From Patella vulgata (Eukaryota > Mollusca > Gastropoda > Patellidae), in contig NC_065879.2 of the NCBI RefSeq assembly GCF_932274485.2, positions 44,316,936 through 44,380,935 of the forward strand: a stretch of 64,000 nt of DNA, given 5' to 3'. Positions within the stretch are counted from its first letter, which is position 1; each line of letters starts with the position of its first letter. This document shows positions 44,241 through 64,000 of this stretch, one piece after another. The translations under genes and the position numbers were made by a program. The notes under the pieces were generated by a model, which was given only the letters and a program-made list of their open reading frames with translations, ran no database searches and had not been told where the DNA came from.

Positions 44241-44686
44241 CGAGATCATCTACCAAACGATATGTTTTGTATTAAATAAAGGGAAGAACTTCCCACTAAA
44301 CTGCTACTGTATTGCTAGTATTAGTTTTCAAATTTGTATGACTTATTGAAATTAGCATAAATTGGTTTAAACAGTATTTCTACGTATAATTACACACAAT
44401 ATATAGGCTATAATGGATTCCGAAACATCCTATGAAGTTTATAAAATAAAATAAAAATGGTCTGTTTAAGTTGCATAAAACGTATGATATTTTACATAAG
44501 ATTAATGAGATAATCTCTGTTATTATAGTAACTGTGACATAAAAAGATGGAATATAAACATAAATAACATAGGCCTACATAAAAGCACATAATTATAGTC
44601 ACGCTATAGCCTAGATAAAACTCCTTTAAACTTAATTAAATATCAAAACCTCAGTTTCTAGTATTTTTTATCGTGTGGTCCGAATC

Positions 44687-44796
44687 AGCCTAGTGGTGGT
44701 CCCAATCAGCCTGGAATGTGGTCCCAATCAGCTTTGACTTTTGGCCTCAATCAGCTTTGACTTTTGGCCCAATCAGCCATGGTCCCAATCAGCTTG
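44687..44796 (-). repeat. Inverted minisatellite arm
   Basis: Five units of GGTCCCAATCAGCCT and variants, the reverse complement of 41656-42020. Its outer end (complement AGCTGATTGGGACCATGGCT) lines up with the outer end of the left arm. Confidence 0.75.
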
Positions 44797-45296
44797 GTAC
44801 CCCACTACATAGGCCAATCCATGCAGGGCACTGCACTGCATGCACTGTCATAGTTCAGCTCTGAACGTAGGCCGAGTGTAATGAGACCTGTACGTTCAGG
44901 GACTGTCTATTGAATCCTTAGCGAAACTGAAATCACGTCCCAGTCAATTTTACTGGACAAAACTGAAGACAGTCAATGAAGACAGTCTTACGCCAGACAG
45001 TCCTATGAGGGAAATTTGGCCTGCATAGCTGCACTACAGCCTACTCTTATTTTGAATTTCAACGGTACACAGGACCTCGTTTTGCCATGCCCTCCGTCCT
45101 GTTTTATAAGTTATTTATATCTAAAAAAATGTACTAAAATAATAGTTTATTTTTTCATGGTACACAGGACCTCGATTTGCCATGCCTTCCTTCCTGTTTT
45201 ATAAGTTATTTACATCTAAAAAAAAAGTACTAAATAATAGTTTATTTTTTCATAACATCAATTGTCTAGTTCAACTGGTGCTTTGTTTTATTTCAG
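44797..45296. other. DHPS 5' intron/flank with a short direct duplication
   Basis: GGTACACAGGACCTCG followed by TTTGCCATGCC and CCTGTTTTATAAGTTATTTA occurs at 45064-45150 and again at 45159-45250, a direct repeat of about 95 bp. Nothing else recognised. Confidence 0.55.
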
Positions 45297-45310
45297 GTTT
45301 AGCAGAGAAA

Positions 45311-57453
<12,143 letters not shown>

Positions 57454-57663
57454 AAAACAATAAATTGCAATCCAACTATTAAGGCCAGTTGCAGGAGTGA
57501 TATAAATTGGTCTTAAAAGTGGAGCAGAGTTGGAATTCCAGATACAGATATGATATATTATAAGACATTAATCCCTATAGTATGATAGTGACATTTAGCC
57601 ACATAACAACATGATGTACAATTATATTAGATGACAATAACTGCAAGTGTACTTGATAAGTAT

Positions 57664-57728
57664 AAGAAATGAAATGAAATGGGATTTAACACCCTACTTT
57701 TCTGCCCCATCTGGGCTAATGAAGACAA
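57664..57728 (-). repeat. SINE-1 tail fragment
   Basis: GAAATGAAATGGGATTTAAC and ATCTGGGCTAATGAAGAC, the complement of the SINE-1 3' end. Confidence 0.6.
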
Positions 57729-58228
57729 AAATAACAGCATGCTTACTGAATATGAAATGGCATGCTTTTGTGTAATAAACCAGTGATTGTTGTCCCATAT
57801 AATTCTACTAGTTTTGTTATAAGACACTGCTGTGTCAGATCCCACTAATACAGCCTTTTAGTAATAGTCCAACAAAGTGAGGAACATTTAAAAAAGGTTC
57901 ATTCTTTTTAAAAAAATTGATATGTTATATATAAAGCAGTAATTGAAGAAATAAAAATATGGTTTCCATATTACCATATTGAACGAAAAAGTGTACAGCC
58001 ATCTCCTCAACATAATTTACATTTCCAAAACTTTAACTATTAGTTATTTACATACTCTTTAAGTTAATTATTTTACACTGAGCAGTATCGTTTTGCATCC
58101 GTCTCATCATCACATTTTACTCTGATTTTATAATACACCTGAGTTAATTACCGAAAGTATGTAACTTTGTGCAATGTCTTTTGCAAGCAACTTTGATATA
58201 GATAAAGTTTGTCAAATGGCAATTATTC

Positions 58229-58744
58229 CAGACGTGTACACGATACAACCAATCCATACAACCGTCATATGCAACATATTGGACGACTGTTTACACGATA
58301 CAATGGTTCTATTCGTTGTATGGCAACATTTATTCCTTCTTAGTAACTGAATAAATTGGCAGTAAGACGACACTTCTTATCCCCGTCTTTATGCCGCGGG
58401 TTCCACAAAGACTTTGCTTCCCATACAGAGTTATTATATATTCGAATTCAGTCCTGGATAGGTTTAGATCCATTTTAGAGGAGATCAAAGACCTCGAAGC
58501 GACAGAAGAAGACATCTTATTAATCAGGAATTCTGGTTGCCAAGTCAGATATGACGTCATACGGCGTATGACGTTGTCTAATATAACGTACTTTGATTGG
58601 CCATTGCATGAGTTGGTTGGATGAGAATAGAACTGATCCTATCCATGCAATAAGCCGTCCATCTGACCATTTGTCTGATTAGTTGGTAGGATGCGACAGT
58701 TGCATCCGACAATTGAATGGATTGATTGTATCGTGTAAACGCTG
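58229..58744. mobile_element. Non-autonomous DNA transposon with 45-bp TIRs
   Basis: Left CAGACGTGTACACGATACAA, right inverted CAGCGTTTACACGATACAAT; about 38 of 45 positions agree. Interior palindrome GTCATACGGCGTATGAC near 58556. Frames of about 77 codons on both strands are not recognised. Confidence 0.65.
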
Positions 58745-59631
58745 CTTAAATAATATTAACTTGGAATTATCATTTTATCAGTGGTATGTTTATTTATCAT
58801 ATACTTTGTTGAAATGTAAATTGTTTTTATACGCCCACATTTTCATGTGGACGTATATTGTCGTCGCCCCTGTCCGTCCGTCCGTCCGTGCGTTCACAAT
58901 TTGTTTCTGGACACTCTACAGGTCACTATTTTTATCCGATTTTGACGAAACTTAAAATATAGGTCTATCTCCCACAGATCTCGGTTCCTTTCGATATTGG
59001 CATGTATCAGACCATAACGTCATGGATTATGGCCCTTGATTGTACGAAAAATCGCGTTTTGAACTTGTGGTCCCTATATAGGTCACAATTTTTATCTGTT
59101 TTAAAAAAAAGTGAGAATATATCACAGTTATACACTAATGATGGTTGAGTTTGAATTTCGTGAAAATCGGACTAAAACTGACAGACAAAATGGCCGCCAA
59201 GTGTACTCAAATAGTGTAAAAATATAGTATATCAAGGTTGTGGATCCTCTAGAGGCCACAGTTTTTATCTAATTTGGATGAAACTTTAAATATATGTTTT
59301 TATCATAAAGATCTTGGTTCCTTATGATAATCACACATATCCGAACGTAACTTCCTGGATTATGGCCCCTGATTGGTCGAAAAATCGCATTTTTAGCTTG
59401 TGGATTCTCTAGAGGTCACAATTTTTTTTCCCATTTTAAAAACCGTTTAGATATATCACCATTCCACCATAATGAAGGTTGAATGTGAATTTTGTGAAAA
59501 TTGAAATGAAACTGCCCGACAAAATGACCGCTCTTTGTACGCAAATTGTGTATAAGTATGTAAATACAAAGGTTATGGACCCTCTAAAGGTCACAACTTT
59601 TATCCGATTTTGATGAAACTTAAAAAATATA

Positions 59632-61165
59632 CTCAGCCAAATTAAAAACTTGACACTCAGGATTTTTGGGACTAGATTTTTAATATTTGGTTTAAGGCAA
59701 CTATTTTAGTGTTATGTTGTGCACAGACGACCTTGACATCAACAGAAAGCAAGAATACGTCTCGCCGAAAGTCCTTGACATTGATAACGTTCGTGATGTC
59801 ACAGTACCCCCCAAAATGAAATTCACAGACTTGGAGAACAATCGGAATAAAGTGTTTAGTAACGGTTGTGGCCTCCTCTAGCGCCTCGTACTGCCACCTC
59901 GTACTGCCACACAACGTCTTCTCATGGATCTCAGAACATTAGTAAACACTACCCGAGGAAGACGTCGCCACTGCTCAGCAAGAGCATGTTGAAGGTCCCG
60001 CAACGTCAGTGGTGGATTCACTTGCTGACGAACACGTCGACCCAGTTCATCCCAGATGTGTTCAATAGGATTAAGGTCGGGGCTAAGCAACGGCCAATCC
60101 AGGACTTGGACACCAGCATTTCTTAAAAAATTCTGGGTAGCAATTGCTGTATGGGGTCAAGCATTGTCTTGTTGAAACGTTAGTCCAGGCCCATGTCTCT
60201 GCATAAACGGAAGAAGAACAGGTTGCAAAATCTGATCCCTGTACTGGACAGCATTTAAGTTCCCTTGGACAACAACAAGAGGAGAACGTCCATGTGCACA
60301 AAAAGAACCCCAAACCATGACGCTGCTGCCACCAAATCGGTCAACTTCTCTGACGCATACTTGAGCGTAACGTTCACCTCGTCTGTGGTACACTCGGGCC
60401 CTGCCATCGGCAAATCTCAAAGTGAATCGAGATTCGTCACTAAAGACAACCGAATTCCTCTGTCTTTGAGTAAATCTTATGTGTCTTGTGGCCCACACAA
60501 GTTGGTGTCAATACTGGTCCATTATAGGGCATCCGAGCTCGAGTCGAAGACCAGCAGCCTGCAAGCGATTTTGAACAGTTTGTGCAGTTACCCTTCCACC
60601 AAACATCTCTCTACTTGTGGAGGTTGCAGTGACAAATCTGTTTCTAAGATGACGTAATCATATTGCTTGATCTTCCTGCAGTGACGTCACACGTGGCGCT
60701 CCGGCCATTGGGCAGTCGGCAGTAGTTCCAGTTTGAAGCACACGCATTCTAAGATTAATTATTGTCTGGCGTGAACAATTAAAGGCTCTTGCAACAGTGA
60801 CCACAGACTGACCAGCATAGAGCCTACCTATAGCACGTAGACGTTCTACATTTGAAAGGCGCGGCATTTTCTAACAAAGATGAAAATAACAATTTTAATT
60901 TGTTTTTCCAGTTCAAGTTACGTGTGCGTGTTCAGTTTAAGCAAACTTGCATTGATTGACCTCACGAGTTTGTGTTTGCACGTGTTTTTCAGGTTTTTCA
61001 TCTTTATATGCTCAAAAGTCACGTGATCCACGTGACTTTACAATTTTATGAAATTAAAGGCTTCTTACTACTTACTATCGTTAGAAACACTTTAAAATTT
61101 ATTTGACTTACCAGAAAAAAAAATTTGTTGAAATTCATCAGTGTCAAGTTTTTAATTTGGCTGAG
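59632..61165 (-). mobile_element. Tc1-like transposon, near intact, 1534 bp
   Basis: Perfect 26-bp inverted ends starting CTCAGCCAAATTAAAAACTT, with TA on each side (59630-59631, 61166-61167). Removing it restores the family A sequence. It encodes one transposase on the minus strand. Confidence 0.92.
59878..60867 (-). pseudogene. Tc1 transposase, single 330-codon frame with three in-frame TGA codons
   Basis: The frame runs without a shift from MPRLSNVERLRAIGRLYAGQ to GGSTRR, the usual length for a Tc1 transposase. Residues 1-70 form a helix-turn-helix DNA-binding part (ARAFNCSRQTIINLRMRV). The catalytic DD34E core is visible: D in VVFSDESRF, D in FQQDNA and E in SPDLNPIEHIWD, 34 residues later. 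It binds the TIRs and cuts and pastes at TA. TGA codons interrupt it at about codons 70, 120 and 237; two of the three stand where the family usually has arginine (LRNRF, DNARPH). Likely young and recently silenced. Confidence 0.9.
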
Positions 61166-61318
61166 TATATCTTTATATTCCCAAAATCTTAGTCCCTGTC
61201 TATATTTGCGCATTTCAGACCATAACTTTCTGGATTATGGTACCTGATTGTACAAAAAATCGTTTTTGTTTTTAGCTTGTTCTCTATCCATTTCTTGCAA
61301 AATGTGGGCGTATCACTG

Positions 61319-62040
61319 GTGTGTTTTTGATGTGCTTCAAAGTAGTTGTTTTTTTTTCTTAATGCATAATCAAAGGGCATGTAGTCACATTTATCATACA
61401 AGAAAATATACAATCACGTTCATTTTTTCTAGAAAACCTATAATGGTCCTTATGCCTTTGCTTTGAACTATTATAGAAGTAGGGCTTGTAATAATGTAAA
61501 TTACACTCTATATCACTTGGTGCATGTAAATATTGACTAGAGAAATGTGTTGTTTTTTATATTGAGTTTTATTGCTCATTTTCAAGAATGTCTGAAACTA
61601 ATGCTTCCTAGACCATCTCAAACCACCCTAGGCTCAAATTTAATATAGAATCCTTGAGTAGTTCACAGCTATTCACCCGACGGTTTGATGTACAAAGAGA
61701 ATGAGTGGTTTTGAAAAGGCACATTTTTCCAGACCAATAGGCATATATAGACTTCCAGAATCCAGACCATAACTTATTAAAATAAGTAACGTTAGTCTTT
61801 GTTAAAAAAAAGCATAAAATTTATTGACCAATGCTGACATTTAGAAATTATGGCCATCTCAAGTTTGTCAATTTGTTTAGTAGGATGATAATCAGGTGTT
61901 GAGAACCATATGTTTTTAGATAAAACCAGGGTTGATATAATATAACTGATTTAGTGTTCCACTATCTACACACAGTAAGCCAATAATTTTTCAAAACAAA
62001 AATTTGATGTTGGTCAAGAATAGAAATAAATGTGATATTT
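61319..62040. other. Intergenic sequence, nothing recognised
   Basis: No transposon end, repeat or convincing coding frame. Confidence 0.4.
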
Positions 62041-62990
62041 GTCCCCCACCTTTCGAAGAAAGCAGGGGACTATTAAAATGGGTTCGTCTGTCTGTTGGTC
62101 CGTCTGTTCTAATTGAGCTAGAAGGTTCAAACTTGGTGTAGGTGTTTATTAGGTCAATGATGGAGTTCAAAGATGAGCATTTTCTACTTAGGGTAAGCAG
62201 AGATAAGCAATTTGATCGCTTTGGAACACGATAACTTTAGTTCCAATTAAGTGATGAAGTGATGAAACTTGGTGTATAGTTTCATTACATCAATACCTTG
62301 ACGAAGTCCGATAATGAGCATTTTCTGTTCAGGGTAAGCTATTTGATTGGCTGAGACTTTGGAACACAATAACTCTCCTTCTTATTGAGCTAGAATGTTC
62401 CTACGTGGTGTAGGTGTTCATTAGGTCAATGTCTTGATGGAGATCAATGATAAACATTGTCTGCTTACGGTAAGCAGAGATAAGCAATCTGATTGGTTGA
62501 TGCTTTGGGACACGATAACTTTGGTAATAATTAAGTGAAAGTGATGAAACTCTGAGCATAGATTCATTATATCATTACCTTGACTAAGTTTGATGATGAG
62601 AATTTTCTGCTTAGGCTATAAGCAATTTGATTGGCCAAAACTTTGAAACATAACAACTCTGCTTTTAATTAAAATGAAATGAAATGAAATGGGGATTAAC
62701 GTCCCTCTGTTCTGCTCCGATCTGGGCTAATGAAGACGGGCATACACCATACAGTGTGCTATGAGGGAAAATTTGCCTGGACAGCAGCACTACGTCCTAC
62801 TCTTAATGGTCGATGCTTTGGGACAAGATAACTTTGATTCTATCTGATAGAGAGTGATGAAACTTAATGTATAGTCGATAATCAGTTTAATTGCTTGAAA
62901 CTTTTGAAAAAAAATAAATGTGTGATTAATTAATATGTGTCATCTATTTATTTTGGGATTTCGGTGGGGTACATCATCCTCACTGTTGGC
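62041..62990 (-). mobile_element. Family C element, second copy, with nested SINE-1 piece
   Basis: Same hairpin (62041-62070) and CTGT-type run as 52722, about four core units, and the end GGGATTTCGGTGGGGTACAT then CTGTTGGCTTGTT. A SINE-1 fragment interrupts it at 62669-62806. Confidence 0.7.
62669..62806 (-). repeat. SINE-1 3' half inserted in family C
   Basis: Starts AAATGAAATGAAATGAAATG (tail), then GGGGATTAACGTCC, CATACAGTGTGCTATGAGGG and ends TACGTCCTACTCTTA; the head is missing. Confidence 0.65.
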
Positions 62991-63344
62991 TTGTTCTCCC
63001 AGCTTTTGTACCATTTGTTGCTGAATGTGAGCTTTTTTATAAATTACAAATTATTGTTAATGTATATTATAAGATGGACATATTATCTATTAAAACATAT
63101 TAGATTTTAATTTATTTACGTTTTTATCCAATACATAGGGGTATGTAGCTGTCACATCCTCCTCCCATGACAGGTTACTATTCATAAGTAGCTTTTGATT
63201 GGAGGTGATGCAATATTTTGATCAATCACAGCTTAGTTTTCATCAATGGTCTAATTCAGCTGTATTCAGATGATGTTATTTTAAAATAAACAGAAATTTC
63301 TATTTATAATTTGAAAGTGTTATTGTGTGGATGATTATAATGAA

Positions 63345-63663
63345 TGAATGAAATATTGTTTAATGGCACGGCAGTTCCAACTGGGCTATATTGCGCCAAA
63401 CATATGGTGATATTTACAAGACACATTAAATGAAATCACCAAATATTAATATACATAAATAAAAACCAGTATCACAGTTAATATTATTAAAATTAAATAA
63501 TGGGCCAAAGTAAGCTAAATCCCCACTCAATTCTCACAGGTCTCAACGCAAGGCAAACACGTTGCCCCATTACAGGGATCCTTTTAGTCACCTCTTACAA
63601 CAAGCCGGAAATACGAAGGGTATATTCTTATCACCCCCTACACCCCGGGGGGGGGGGGGGGGG
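63345..63663 (-). repeat. SINE-3-like repeat with 17-bp G run
   Basis: GGCACGGCAGTTCCAACTGG, GCCAAACATATGGTG, and GTCACCTCTTACAACAAGCC followed by CACCCCCTACACCCC resemble a dispersed molluscan SINE-type sequence. A run of 17 G (63647-63663) closes it. Orientation is tentative. Confidence 0.4.
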
Positions 63664-63790
63664 ATGATTATAATATTTAGTTGCACATAGATGATATCAT
63701 AAGGAGATGGGGGAGTCCGCATTTTACATCAAATCATTTGTGAATTACCTCAGCTTTGAGAAGATGTTTGTCAGTTACCTTATTTTACAG

Positions 63791-64000
63791 GAAATGATAG
63801 AAATTTAAAGGTAGTAAGGTACCATCCTGATTTTAACAGAGTTTCGGAAATAAAAGTCTATGTTCATGTGAAATTTAAGCGCCAAAGTGAAGAGGAATGG
63901 TGTATTTACTATTTACCTCGTCTGAAAATTTCAGCTCAACATATTGAGTCGTTTGGATGTGAACTTCAAAACTGCTTATCCGGACACATAACCCTTAGTA
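63791..64000 (+). CDS. Unrecognised exon running off the window
   Basis: A pyrimidine-rich acceptor (TTTTACAG) at 63783-63790 is followed by 208 bases open in one frame to the window end. The reading contains DRNLKVVRYHPDFNRVSEIK, VYVHVKFKRQSEEEWCIYYL and ESFGCELQNCLSGHI. Seventy stop-free codons in such AT-rich DNA are unlikely by chance. The mix of charged and hydrophobic residues looks like a folded domain, but I do not recognise the family. No ATG is needed, since it would be an internal exon of the next plus-strand gene. Confidence 0.6.

Larger units (their letters stand above)
42397..44280 (+). mobile_element. 5'-truncated LINE with RNase H (I/Jockey group)
   Basis: From LRKITGSTWGANRVTLMMVY at about 42397 it reads the end of a reverse transcriptase (thumb) and continues through an RNase H domain, a C-terminal Cys/His cluster and tandem 3' repeats, ending at ATTAAATAAA near 44272. 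The RT catalytic region and endonuclease are missing, as expected from incomplete target-primed reverse transcription. Sense to DHPS. Confidence 0.85.
58828..61318 (-). mobile_element. Family A copy split by a Tc1 transposon
   Basis: Hairpin end at 58828 (CGCCCACATTTTCATGTGGA with CCGTCCGTCCGTCCGT), modules to 59629, resuming at 61166 and ending AATGTGGGCGTATCACTGG. Antisense to the upstream gene DHPS. Confidence 0.75.

Noticed and set aside
58330-58624. Overlapping 76-77-codon ORFs inside a TIR element
   Set aside because: No family recognised on either strand; the two frames overlap each other, so coding is not supported.

Overview
This is a eukaryotic, AT-rich window from an animal genome, most likely a mollusc. 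The reasons are long spliced genes, frequent TACATGTA-type words, tRNA-derived SINEs and a dense mix of small DNA transposons. The species call is inference; the two genes themselves are conserved across animals.

Two host genes lie back to back and are transcribed away from each other. On the minus strand, SCAI (suppressor of cancer cell invasion) spans about 38 kb (2565-40628). I could place 15 coding exons whose splice sites and phases all agree, giving a 569-residue protein. On the plus strand, deoxyhypusine synthase (DHPS) spans 45311-57453. It has eight coding exons joining without phase conflict into a 367-residue protein that keeps the catalytic lysine motif. The roughly 660-bp interval between the SCAI start codon and a possible DHPS 5' non-coding exon may be a shared promoter. 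The last 210 bases (63791-64000) are open behind a good splice acceptor and look like an exon of a further, unrecognised gene.

Most of the rest is mobile DNA. (1) Repeat families A and B: dispersed elements with the same ends (a GCCAGGC dyad at one end, a CCACAT/ATGTGG hairpin plus a GTCC microsatellite at the other) but unrelated tandem-repeat interiors. Every one of about a dozen copies is antisense to the host gene it sits in or beside. (2) Family C, built on the same plan with other sequences (52722, 62041). (3) TIR transposons: a Tc1 element with a nearly complete transposase frame nested in an A copy, an older Tc1, hAT-like elements (one with an exact 8-bp target duplication), a piggyBac-like element flanked by TTAA, a pogo/Tigger-like element, two TTAA-bounded MITE families and several foldback MITEs. 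(4) A 5'-truncated LINE with a complete RNase H domain, lying between inverted minisatellite arms at 41656-44796. (5) At least three SINE-like families. (6) A roughly 885-bp-period tandem array in a SCAI intron.

The strongest candidates for something undescribed are the A/B/C families with shared ends, swappable satellite interiors and one-sided orientation, and the degenerate copies of a DHPS exon that flank a family C insertion. No retrovirus-like or Polinton-like element was recognised.
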